The notes under the pieces were generated by a model. It did no database searches. It saw nothing but the letters and a program-made list of their open reading frames with translations, and was not told where the DNA came from. Made by a program: the position numbers and the translations under genes. From assembly GCA_047605205.1 (NCBI GenBank), contig JASGGE010000077.1, positions 1 through 17,643 on the forward strand: a stretch of 17,643 bases of DNA, written 5' to 3'. Source of the stretch: Siphonobacter sp047605205. GTDB lineage: Bacteria; Bacteroidota; Bacteroidia; Cytophagales; Spirosomataceae. Positions 1 through 7,009 of this stretch are shown here, in pieces; within the stretch, counting starts at the first letter, position 1; each line of letters opens with the position of its first letter.

Positions 1-6
1 CGAGCA

Positions 7-1911
7 ATGAGTACGATTCCTTTTCAAATTCAGAGTTTCGAAGAATATCAGCAGGTATATACGCGTTCGGTTGAAGACCCTGAAGGCTTCTGGGCTGAAA
101 TCGCTTCTGATTTTCACTGGCGTAAACCCTGGACGAAAACCCTTCGCTGGAATTTTACCGAGCCTAATGTAAAGTGGTACATTGGAGGTAAGCTTAATAT
201 CACCGAAAATGCTCTGGATAGACATCTGGCCGAAAATGGTGATGATCTTGCCATCATCTGGGAACCGAACGATCCGAATGAAGAAGTCGTCAAGATAACC
301 TATCGTCAATTACATCAACGTGTTTGCCGTTTCGCAAACGTTCTTAAAAAACAGGGCATTCAAAAAGGCGACCGGGTTTGTATTTACTTACCCATGGTTC
401 CTGAACTGGCTATTTCTGTTCTGGCATGTGCCCGTATCGGAGCCGTGCACTCAGTTGTATTCGGTGGTTTTTCGTCACAATCCATTGCCGACCGTATCAA
501 CGATGCCCAGTGTAAACTAGTTGTTACTTCTGACGGAGCTTACCGGGGGAATAAGGAAATTCCAATGAAAGCTACCGTGGATGATGCACTAATCACCTGC
601 CCATCTGTGGAACGGGTAATTGTGATGACACGTACCCGCACGCCAGTATCCATGCTGAAAGGTCGGGATTTATGGTGGGAGCAAGCAGAAAAATATGCTA
701 CAAATGAATGTGCTGCTGAAGAGATGGACGCAGAAGATATGCTCTTCATTCTATATACTTCCGGTTCGACGGGTAAGCCAAAGGGGGTTGTTCATACAAC
801 CGGTGGTTATATGGTATATTCAGCGTATACATTTGCCAATGTATTCCAGTATCAGCCCGGTGAAGTGTATTTCTGCACCGCAGATATTGGCTGGATTACG
901 GGTCACAGCTACATTGTCTACGGGCCACTTTGCTGCGGAGCTACCAATGTCATGTTTGAAGGTGTACCCACTTATCCAGACGCAGGTCGGCTATGGGACA
1001 TTGTCGACAAACATAAGGTTAACATTTTATACACTGCTCCTACTGCCATCCGGTCATTGATGGGGGCTGGCTTGCAATATGTAGAAAATAAAGACCTTTC
1101 GAGCTTACGTAAATTAGGTTCAGTTGGTGAACCCATTAATGAGGAAGCCTGGAACTGGTTTCACGAGCATATTGGCAAAGGCAAATGCCCCATTGCCGAT
1201 ACGTGGTGGCAAACCGAAACAGGCGGTCACATGATTTCGCCAATTGCAGGGATTACACCCGAAAAACCAACCTTTGCTACACTCCCGTTACCTGGTGTTC
1301 AGCCCGTATTGGTAGATGAAAACGGTAAAGAGATTGAAGGTAATAATGTTTCCGGAAACCTTTGTATCAAATTCCCCTGGCCCGGTATGCTACGGACTAC
1401 CTATGGCGATCACGAACGCTGCCGGCAGACGTATTTCAGCACCTACCATAACTTATACTTTACAGGAGACGGTTGTCTCCGCAATGATGACGGTTACTAC
1501 CGTATTACAGGTCGGGTAGACGACGTACTGAATGTCTCTGGCCACCGGATTGGTACAGCAGAAGTCGAAAACGCTATCAATATGCACTTGGGTGTTGTAG
1601 AGAGTGCCGTAGTAGGTTATCCACATGATATTAAGGGGCAGGGTATTTACGCATACGTGATTACCGAAGAAGAATCAGATAATCTGGATCTAACCCGCCG
1701 GGATATTCTGGCAACGGTCACCCGGATAATTGGCCCTATTGCCAAGCCAGATAAAATTCAATTTGTCAATGGTTTACCCAAAACCCGTTCAGGTAAAATC
1801 ATGCGGCGTATTCTTCGGAAAATCGCAGAAGGTGATACATCTAACTTGGGAGACATCTCCACCCTACTCGATCCGGGAGTAGTTGATGAAATTAAGGCTG
1901 GGTCTTTATAA
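7..1911 (+). CDS. acsA: Acetyl-CoA synthetase (AMP-forming)
   Basis: Cytoplasmic enzyme that activates acetate with ATP to acetyl-AMP and then forms acetyl-CoA. The 634-residue product is close to the usual family length (about 630-650). Visible motifs are the N-terminal ACAS-type segment, the phosphate loop YTSGSTGKPKG at residues 250-260, the adenine-pocket motif TWWQTETGG, the hinge stretch with YRITGRVDDVLNVSGHR, and the C-terminal PKTRSGKIMRR with K597 as the catalytic lysine that is acetylated in characterised Acs enzymes. The ATG at 7 is followed by a normal family N-terminus, so the gene looks complete, but only six bases lie upstream and its promoter is outside the window. A strong terminator follows directly. 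The next gene, a TonB receptor, is functionally unrelated. Identification is secure from motifs; the acetate preference over propionate is inferred from overall similarity to Acs. Confidence 0.97.
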   Translation: MSTIPFQIQSFEEYQQVYTRSVEDPEGFWAEIASDFHWRKPWTKTLRWNFTEPNVKWYIGGKLNITENALDRHLAENGDDLAIIWEPNDPNEEVVKITYRQLHQRVCRFANVLKKQGIQKGDRVCIYLPMVPELAISVLACARIGAVHSVVFGGFSSQSIADRINDAQCKLVVTSDGAYRGNKEIPMKATVDDALITCPSVERVIVMTRTRTPVSMLKGRDLWWEQAEKYATNECAAEEMDAEDMLFILYTSGSTGKPKGVVHTTGGYMVYSAYTFANVFQYQPGEVYFCTADIGWITGHSYIVYGPLCCGATNVMFEGVPTYPDAGRLWDIVDKHKVNILYTAPTAIRSLMGAGLQYVENKDLSSLRKLGSVGEPINEEAWNWFHEHIGKGKCPIADTWWQTETGGHMISPIAGITPEKPTFATLPLPGVQPVLVDENGKEIEGNNVSGNLCIKFPWPGMLRTTYGDHERCRQTYFSTYHNLYFTGDGCLRNDDGYYRITGRVDDVLNVSGHRIGTAEVENAINMHLGVVESAVVGYPHDIKGQGIYAYVITEEESDNLDLTRRDILATVTRIIGPIAKPDKIQFVNGLPKTRSGKIMRRILRKIAEGDTSNLGDISTLLDPGVVDEIKAGSL

Positions 1912-1931
1912 AAAAAGACAGCCATTCGAGT

Positions 1932-1966
1932 AAAGAGAGCAGCCCTGAGGGCTGCTCTCTTTTTGT
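1932..1966 (+). terminator. Intrinsic terminator of acsA
   Basis: A perfect 12-bp stem (1934-1945 with 1949-1960) closes a 3-nt TGA loop and is followed by a T-rich tail (TTTTTGTTTTATT). It lies 22 bp after the acsA stop codon. Confidence 0.93.
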
Positions 1967-2094
1967 TTTATTAACAACTCATTTAACGCTACCCTTCTTT
2001 TTATCCATATTCCGACTTTACCAGAAAATAACCACATATCCATCCTTTTCAGCCACCGCTCCTAAATCAGATAAAAGGCAGCCTCCTTGGCTTT

Positions 2095-2102
2095 TACTTT
2101 TG
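2095..2102 (+). promoter_or_regulatory. Possible -7 element (TACTTTTG) for the TonB receptor gene
   Basis: TACTTTTG fits the Bacteroidota sigma-A -7 consensus TAnnTTTG and sits 55 bp before the receptor start. No clear TTG -33 box lies at the expected distance, so support is the -7 match and position only. The 1967-2157 stretch otherwise shows no gene. Confidence 0.4.
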
Positions 2103-2157
2103 AACCATCCTTTCTGTCTTTACTAATTAATTCTCAGCCAAGTACTGCCCGCTTTTT

Positions 2158-4716
2158 ATGAAAAAGATATTACTTTTCACTTTCTGTCTATGTATTGTAC
2201 AACTTACCTGGGCTCAATTCCCGATGGGGGGCGTTCCTCAGAAAAAGACAGCCATTCCCGGTACGGCAGATGACACAACGCCCAAAGGAAACTCTAAAAT
2301 CACGGGTTTTGTAGTGGACTCAGCTCTTACCAAAGCAGTTGAATTTGCCAGTGTGGCTCTGTATAATAAAGCTACCAACAAACCCGTCGACGGAACCATA
2401 GCCGATGAAAAAGGCAAATTTACGCTCAATAAAGTAGCCCCCGGCGACTACAAAGTAGTTTTCTCTTTCATTGGCTATGAAAACAAAACGCTCGGTTTGG
2501 TCACCGTAACCAAAGGCCAGGATATTGACCTGGGCATAGTGAAACTAATGGCCAAAAGCCAAACCCTTCAGGAAGTAACCGTTACGGGCCAGAAAGATTT
2601 AATCGAAGAAAAAGTAGACCGCCTGGTATATAATGCCGAAAGGGATGTAATGGCAAAAGGAGGCGATGCAACAGACGTTCTTCGAAAAGTACCGATGCTT
2701 TCCGTTGACCTGCAGGGAAATGTTTCTTTACGTGGCAGCCAGAATATCAAAGTATTAATTAACAATAAACCCAGTACGATTGTAGCCAGTAGTGTAGCTG
2801 ATGCATTAAAACAGATTCCGGCGGACATGATTAAAACGGTGGAAGTTATTACTTCGCCTTCCGCCAGGTATGATGCCGAAGGTTCGGGAGGTATTATCAA
2901 TATCATCACAAAAAAGAACACACTGCAGGGCCTGAACCTGAATATTGACAGTGGTGTAGGAAACCGTGGAGCCAGCCTTGCTTTGAACGGAAGCTACCGC
3001 AAAGGAAAAATGGGGTTTAGTTTGGGAGGCTTTGGCCGGGCGAACTACAACACAAAAGTGACCTTAACCAACGATCAGACTAGTATTACAGACGGCCTAT
3101 CGACCCGTGTCTATCAGGATGCTCATGGGAGCAATAACGGTCAGTTTGGTCAGTACACCTTAGGCTGGGATTATGATCTCGCAAAAAACCAGAGCTTAAC
3201 GGCCAGCGTACGCTATGGTGCTCAGAATGCACTGAACAAGCAGGCTTATACCATTCAATCGTTCATTAATAACAATCTATCTTCGACAATCTATCGGGAT
3301 ATTGACTCAAAAAATCTTTCTGGAACCGTAGACGTAAACGTAGATTATCTACATACCTATAAGCCACAGCAGGAATGGAGCATTTCATCCCAATACAGCC
3401 GTAATGATTTAACCGATAATTACGATGCCGATGTTAATTCTGTTGCGGGAGTATTACAGAGCCGGGAAAAAAACATTAACCATAACCTAAATCAGGAAAT
3501 CACGTTACAAACTGATTATCAGACTCCAATTAAGAAAAATCAAATGCTTGAATTTGGGGTAAAAGGGATTACACGTCTGGTTAGCAGTAATTATCAATAT
3601 CTGTATGGAAGTGGAAACTCTGAACTAACCGAAAAAACAAGTCAGCCCGCTGGTTCTCTGGACTATCACCAGAATGTCTTAGGGGCTTATACTTCATATA
3701 CCTATACTACAAAGAAGCGGTATACCATTAAAGCAGGAACACGTTATGAATACACGTTCATTGATGCCACCACCCATCAAAATGGCGAGATCAATATACC
3801 TAATTATGGTAATCTGGTACCTAGTATCAACATTTCGAAACCTATTAAAGGTACCACCGTCAAATTAGGCTATAACCGCCGGATTCAACGACCCGGCATT
3901 CAACAATTAAATCCCAACATTAATGCTGCTAACCAGCAGAATATTACTTACGGCAACCCGCTGTTACGCCCGGAATTAACGGATAATGTGGAATTAGGAG
4001 CCAGTAAAAATTTCAAGAAGGTGTTTTTAAATGTTGCCTTATTCGGTCGGTATACCGACCGGACGATCACACAAATAGTTTCGGCCTCTGATACCCTGGC
4101 GGGGGGCTTACTTACTACCTATCAGAATATTGGTAGCGAACGCACAATAGGTACCAACATCTTTGGAAACCTCTCCATCACTTCCAAATGGACAGTTGGG
4201 TTATTTTCAAACATCCTTTATACCAACCTTCGTGGTATGGCTCCTGGTACGAACAATACTTCGGTTAGTATGAGCAACACAGGCTTTAACATTAGTGGTG
4301 GAATGTTCAGCCAGATTCAGTTTAAAAATGGCTGGGGAGCTCAGGGATTCGCCTTCCTGCAAGGCAAGAAAGTACAATTGCAGGGCACTACCGGAGGTTT
4401 TGCTTTTTACTCAGTTGGGCTGAAAAAGGAGTTTAAAGACAAAAAAGCCAGCTTAGGATTAGCTGCTGAAAATTTTGTTACCCCCAGCTTCCGCATGCTG
4501 ACGCGTCGGGAGTCATCCCAGTTTACTCAAGTACAGGACATTCACATTTTTATGCGGGGCATTCGCTTGACCTTCACCTACAAGATTGGAAAAATGACGC
4601 TGGACGCTCCGCGTAAAAAAGGGAAATCGGTCAACAACGATGACGTAAAATCAGGCGGAGATACTGGTGGGCAGCAAGGCGGTAACATGCCAGGATCAAC
4701 CACTAACCGCCCATGA
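2158..4716 (+). CDS. TonB-dependent outer-membrane receptor (carboxypeptidase-regulatory N-domain, plug, beta-barrel)
   Basis: Outer-membrane beta-barrel of the Bacteroidota TonB-dependent/OMP_b-brl_3 type, 852 residues. A signal peptide (about 1-19, cleavage before Q20) is followed by a carboxypeptidase-regulatory-like beta-sandwich (about 46-130, with ITGFVVD and the IGYE turn), the EVTVTG segment at 139-144, a plug domain (about 150-250, with LRGSQNIKVLINNKP and YDAEGSGGIINIITKK), and a barrel running to about residue 811. A polar Gly/Asn-rich tail of about 40 residues then extends past the last strand. The ATG at 2158 starts a good signal peptide. The gene is monocistronic: it has its own terminator behind it and a terminator ahead. 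No SusD partner or FecIR-type regulators are adjacent, so the ligand cannot be inferred. Family assignment is confident; the substrate is unknown. Confidence 0.93.
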   Translation: MKKILLFTFCLCIVQLTWAQFPMGGVPQKKTAIPGTADDTTPKGNSKITGFVVDSALTKAVEFASVALYNKATNKPVDGTIADEKGKFTLNKVAPGDYKVVFSFIGYENKTLGLVTVTKGQDIDLGIVKLMAKSQTLQEVTVTGQKDLIEEKVDRLVYNAERDVMAKGGDATDVLRKVPMLSVDLQGNVSLRGSQNIKVLINNKPSTIVASSVADALKQIPADMIKTVEVITSPSARYDAEGSGGIINIITKKNTLQGLNLNIDSGVGNRGASLALNGSYRKGKMGFSLGGFGRANYNTKVTLTNDQTSITDGLSTRVYQDAHGSNNGQFGQYTLGWDYDLAKNQSLTASVRYGAQNALNKQAYTIQSFINNNLSSTIYRDIDSKNLSGTVDVNVDYLHTYKPQQEWSISSQYSRNDLTDNYDADVNSVAGVLQSREKNINHNLNQEITLQTDYQTPIKKNQMLEFGVKGITRLVSSNYQYLYGSGNSELTEKTSQPAGSLDYHQNVLGAYTSYTYTTKKRYTIKAGTRYEYTFIDATTHQNGEINIPNYGNLVPSINISKPIKGTTVKLGYNRRIQRPGIQQLNPNINAANQQNITYGNPLLRPELTDNVELGASKNFKKVFLNVALFGRYTDRTITQIVSASDTLAGGLLTTYQNIGSERTIGTNIFGNLSITSKWTVGLFSNILYTNLRGMAPGTNNTSVSMSNTGFNISGGMFSQIQFKNGWGAQGFAFLQGKKVQLQGTTGGFAFYSVGLKKEFKDKKASLGLAAENFVTPSFRMLTRRESSQFTQVQDIHIFMRGIRLTFTYKIGKMTLDAPRKKGKSVNNDDVKSGGDTGGQQGGNMPGSTTNRP

Positions 4717-4739
4717 TAAACTACAAGTGTTTTCGAGCA

Positions 4740-4787
4740 AAAGCCCTGTTACCAAAAGTGTTAAAATTTGATAACAGGGCTTTGTGT
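4740..4787 (+). terminator. Intrinsic terminator of the TonB receptor gene
   Basis: A 12-bp perfect stem (AAAGCCCTGTTA at 4740-4751 with TAACAGGGCTTT at 4772-4783) encloses a 20-nt A/T-rich loop and lies 23 bp after the stop. The T tail is short (TTTGTGTT), so termination efficiency is less certain than the stem. Confidence 0.8.
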
Positions 4788-5072
4788 TAACGCATTCATA
4801 AGTCATATCCGTTATACAAGTCCTTGTCTATCACTCGGTTGAGTAGCTGTTTTTTTTACGTTTTTAATAGAAAACCACTCTATAAAGGAAAAATTGTAGC
4901 AAGGCCTCACACAAAATTCACTTTTTTTTAAAACTTATTTTTCGGCAACATAAATATTTAAATATTTGATAATCAGATATTTATGTAAATAATTTTTCCA
5001 TATTACTATTTAACTGGAGATTTTTTTTGATTATATACGTTTCTTGATAAGAAAAACTCTAAAGAATACATT
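4788..5072. other. AT-rich non-coding stretch upstream of the cold-shock gene
   Basis: No credible ORF is seen on either strand. It is strongly A/T-rich with several T runs (for example 4850-4857 and around 4922) and holds a 10-bp inverted repeat annotated separately. It probably carries upstream control sequence for the csp gene, but nothing else is recognisable. Confidence 0.5.
4948..4986. repeat. 10-bp perfect inverted repeat in the csp upstream region
   Basis: ACATAAATAT (4948-4957) is repeated in inverted orientation as ATATTTATGT (4977-4986), with a 19-nt spacer. It lies about 90 bp upstream of the likely csp -7 element. It could be an operator or cruciform, or simply chance in an AT-rich region. 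Confidence 0.45.
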
Positions 5073-5080
5073 TACCTTTG
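5073..5080 (+). promoter_or_regulatory. Likely -7 promoter element (TACCTTTG) of the cold-shock gene
   Basis: Exact match to TAnnTTTG, 53 bp before the csp start codon. A TTG at 5044-5046 is the only upstream -33 candidate, and its 26-bp spacing is longer than usual. The position implies a leader of roughly 45 nt. Confidence 0.65.
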
Positions 5081-5084
5081 TTGA

Positions 5085-5133
5085 ATCCTGACGCACAGGA
5101 TGTTTTTGTTTTATTTATTTTTTTTTATTCACA
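5085..5133 (+). promoter_or_regulatory. Cold-shock gene leader: hairpin plus U-rich tract
   Basis: ATCCTG (5085-5090) pairs with CAGGAT (5096-5101) around a 5-nt loop. It is followed by about 30 nt that are almost entirely T, running up to the ATG at 5134. The geometry is that of a weak intrinsic terminator or a temperature-sensitive leader, placed between the -7 element and the start codon. Structure is seen in the sequence; the regulatory role is inference. Confidence 0.5.
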
Positions 5134-5328
5134 ATGCAAACAGGCACTGTAAAATTTTTTAACGAAACGAAAGGTTTTGGTTTCATTTTAGATGACGCTT
5201 CCGGTCAGGATATTTTCGTTCACGCTACTGGTTTAAGCACGTCTCCGATTCGTCAAGACGACCGCGTTTCTTATGAAACCATTGAAGGAAAGCGTGGCTT
5301 GAACGCCGTTAACGTGAAGAAGATCTAG
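5134..5328 (+). CDS. Cold-shock protein (CspA family)
   Basis: A 64-residue single cold-shock domain, the usual size for a CspA-family RNA chaperone that binds single-stranded nucleic acid in the cytoplasm. The N-terminal GTVKFFNETKGFGFI contains RNP1 (KGFGFI, residues 13-18), and RNP2 follows as DIFVHATGL. The C-terminal strand ends GLNAVNVKKI. The start is the only in-frame ATG giving a whole domain. The gene stands alone: it has its own -7 element, a structured leader and two hairpins behind the stop. The A/T-rich leader suggests control at RNA level, as in other csp genes, but cold induction cannot be read from the sequence. Confidence 0.96.
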   Translation: MQTGTVKFFNETKGFGFILDDASGQDIFVHATGLSTSPIRQDDRVSYETIEGKRGLNAVNVKKI

Positions 5329-5354
5329 TTTTATAGCTTAGCTTCTTTCTTTAA

Positions 5355-5424
5355 ACATTCGTCTCACAAGACAGGAATGTTTCTGCCCACAGTAGCTCAG
5401 GCTGTTGTGGGCATTTGCTTTTCT
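5355..5424 (+). terminator. Two consecutive 3' hairpins after the cold-shock gene
   Basis: First hairpin: ACATTCGTCT (5355-5364) pairs with AGAC plus GAATGT (5369-5372, 5375-5380), with a 2-nt bulge. Second hairpin: TGCCCACA (5384-5391) pairs with TGTGGGCA (5406-5413), with an inner AGC/GCT stem, followed by TTTGCTTTTCT. The second one looks like the terminator; the first may stabilise the 3' end. Confidence 0.7.
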
Positions 5425-5468
5425 GGCATACTTTACCATATAAGGCAACCTTTCAAGTATAAAACGCC

Positions 5469-6032
5469 ATGAAAACAAAAAAGTTAGTACTCATTAGCTT
5501 ACTCTGGTTCAGCTGGGGTTGCTCTTCCGTAAATGTTGAAAAAAGCAAACGTGCCAACTTCAACAATTACAAAACGTACGCCTGGATGGACCCGGATATT
5601 AAAGCGGGCAAAAATCCAGTTTATTACAATGCCATAGCCACTCAAAACGTAGAAAACACCGTTGACTATACCTTAAACCAAAAAGGCCTTAAAAAGAATG
5701 ATACCGATCCTGACATTATTGTCGGTTATCACTTTTTCGTTGAGCAGAAAACCCGGACTGTAGCAAATCCTGCTCCGTATTATGGCCCTTACCACGGTTG
5801 GGGCCGGTGGGGCTGGCGGGGCTGGGCTCCTGGCTGGTGGGGCTGGGGTGGCACTACTTATCACAATGAACGTTATCGGGACGGAACCGTGGTAGTTGAT
5901 ATTGTAGACACCAAAACGCACAAGTTGGTCTGGCGTGGCTCGGTAGAAAAAGCATTAGGTAGTCCTGAAAATATTAGCCGTAATCTTGCACAGCAGGTTA
6001 ACAAAATTTTGGAAAAATATCCTAACTCATAA
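5469..6032 (+). CDS. DUF4136-type lipoprotein with Trp/Gly-rich insert
   Basis: A 187-residue envelope protein of the DUF4136 family, whose function is unknown. The N-terminus is a short hydrophobic segment ending in Cys18 (FSWGCSS), consistent with a lipoprotein signal, although Trp at -2 makes the lipobox imperfect. The family pattern follows: FNNYKTYAWMDPD (31-43), a region predicting paired helices (NVENTVDYTLNQKG), DPDIIVGYHF, and a C-terminal part with VVVDIVDTKTHKLVWRGSVEKAL. Residues 109-128 form a Trp/Gly-rich loop that is encoded by a G-quadruplex-like DNA stretch. Many DUF4136 proteins have a Gly-rich or aromatic-rich segment here. The start ATG has no Shine-Dalgarno. The gene is preceded by the csp terminator, so it is probably transcribed separately. 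Confidence 0.88.
   Translation: MKTKKLVLISLLWFSWGCSSVNVEKSKRANFNNYKTYAWMDPDIKAGKNPVYYNAIATQNVENTVDYTLNQKGLKKNDTDPDIIVGYHFFVEQKTRTVANPAPYYGPYHGWGRWGWRGWAPGWWGWGGTTYHNERYRDGTVVVDIVDTKTHKLVWRGSVEKALGSPENISRNLAQQVNKILEKYPNS
5800..5848 (+). other. G-quadruplex-forming motif inside the DUF4136 gene
   Basis: G runs fall at 5800-5803, 5809-5812, 5818-5821 and 5824-5826, with loops of 5, 5 and 2 nt. Two more G4 runs follow at 5839-5842 and 5845-5848. The first four runs satisfy the canonical G3+N1-7 rule on the coding strand and therefore in the mRNA. Formation has not been shown. Confidence 0.7.
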
Positions 6033-6114
6033 TAAAAGTCGTCTAGAGAATAAATACTGAGTAAGGTTCTGGTCTTCAGCACTCCGTTCCCCAGATTTTA
6101 GTATTTAGTCGCAT

Positions 6115-6126
6115 ATTCCCGGGAAT
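6115..6126. repeat. 12-bp perfect palindrome
   Basis: ATTCCCGGGAAT is fully self-complementary and lies in the 170-bp gap between the DUF4136 gene and the next gene, about 77-88 bp before the latter's start. It is a possible operator for the downstream gene; no regulator can be named. Confidence 0.4.
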
Positions 6127-6202
6127 CCTTAATTCCATTTCTATCTCTACATCCAATAATTCGGGGAAAAACGTAGTTTTACAAAAGAATTATTACTACA
6201 TC

Positions 6203-6928
6203 GTGTTTAACTACTTTTCACTTTTCTACATAGGTTTCCTCTGCTTCGTATCGCAGGTAGGTTGCGGTCAGAATCGTTACATCACGGGTGTAGCCCTGAA
6301 CGATTCCACCCTTAAACCTATCAATCTGGCGAAAATAGTAAACCTGCGTACACAGGATGTTACCCGCACTAACAAGTCAGGAACTTTTTTATTAATGGCT
6401 CGTACTGGTGATTTGCTCAGGCTCACCTGTACTACCTGTGAAGAAACCACCATCGTTGTAGATTCTACCGGAAATGATACGGCAATCAGAGTACGGCAAT
6501 TTGGGTTTACCGGGGACGGCACCACACTTAACGAAGTGGAAGTAGTGGGAAAATCAGAAGCAGAGCTTAAACATGAAATTGAAGAAACGCTAAAAGCACC
6601 AGCTGCTCGTAAAAACCTTTCCACTGACCAAGTGTTAGGTATGGCTACTTCTCCGATTTCACTTTTATATGAGTTATTCAGTAAACGAGCAAAGGGCCTA
6701 CGCCAGCTAGCCGTTTTTCAGCAGGAAGACCGCAAACACAAATTGGCAGAAACACGATACAACGAAAGTTTCGTCAGCCAGGTTACCAAACTCGAAGGAG
6801 CCGAACTCGAACGTTTTATGAAATTTTGCCCTGTTCCGGATGATTTTGTATTACGAGCCAGTGAATATGATCTTATTCAAAAAGTAAAAGACTGTTATCA
6901 TAGATATAAGCTTTTGCCACGTAAATAA
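6203..6928 (+). CDS. Exported carboxypeptidase-regulatory-like domain protein, Bacteroidota-specific
   Basis: A 241-residue protein of unknown function. It begins with GTG at 6203. That start is preferred because it supplies a hydrophobic export signal (residues 1-22) and the next in-frame ATG falls inside the beta-sandwich domain. Residues 26-100 are a carboxypeptidase-regulatory-like (CarbopepD_reg_2 type) fold with ITGVALNDSTLKPINLAKI and a final EVEVVG stretch at 111-116. The C-terminal half is the helical module common in Bacteroidota proteins of this kind, with SPISLLYELFSKRAKG at 150-165 and ERFMKFCP at 203-210. Cys21 could be a lipid anchor, but QVGC is a poor lipobox. The gene is monocistronic. 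A TAGTTTTA at 6174-6181 is a weak -7 candidate. The role is probably envelope-associated, but no reaction can be assigned. Confidence 0.83.
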   Translation: MFNYFSLFYIGFLCFVSQVGCGQNRYITGVALNDSTLKPINLAKIVNLRTQDVTRTNKSGTFLLMARTGDLLRLTCTTCEETTIVVDSTGNDTAIRVRQFGFTGDGTTLNEVEVVGKSEAELKHEIEETLKAPAARKNLSTDQVLGMATSPISLLYELFSKRAKGLRQLAVFQQEDRKHKLAETRYNESFVSQVTKLEGAELERFMKFCPVPDDFVLRASEYDLIQKVKDCYHRYKLLPRK

Positions 6929-6983
6929 TTCTTCTTCACATCCTTTCTTAACTCCCAAATCGTATTTACCCGTATTCTGCCGC

Positions 6984-6991
6984 TACCTTTG
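6984..6991 (+). promoter_or_regulatory. Likely -7 promoter element (TACCTTTG) of truA
   Basis: Exact TAnnTTTG match 18 bp before the truA ATG. It would place transcription start only about 10-12 nt ahead of the coding region, giving a very short leader. No clear -33 TTG is present. Confidence 0.6.
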
Positions 6992-7009
6992 TAACTGTTC
7001 ATTACGGTT

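Noticed and set aside
695..1060. A 121-codon + strand ORF inside acsA
   Set aside because: It lies wholly within the well-supported acsA frame, has no family resemblance and no start signals; a shadow ORF.
2086..2142. CTTGGCT/AGCCAAG inverted pair flanking the TACTTTTG element
   Set aside because: Seven-bp arms 43 bp apart are readily expected by chance; there is no other support for an operator.
1912..2257. 16-bp direct repeat AAAAAGACAGCCATTC at 1912-1927 and 2242-2257
   Set aside because: Two copies only, one just after acsA and one inside the TonB receptor's coding sequence; no target-site or mobile-element features, so probably chance.
2568..2921. A 117-codon - strand ORF antisense to the TonB receptor
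   Set aside because: Antisense to the plug-domain coding region with no recognisable protein features; a shadow ORF.
4816..4857. ACAAG/CTTGT near-palindrome and an ACTC/GAGT mini-stem before eight T, considered as another terminator
   Set aside because: The stems are 4-5 bp with poor geometry and the T run is offset; a much better terminator lies just upstream at 4740-4787.
6277..6624. A 115-codon - strand ORF antisense to the regulatory-like gene
   Set aside because: Low-complexity Ser/Val-rich translation, fully covered by a better-supported gene on the other strand.
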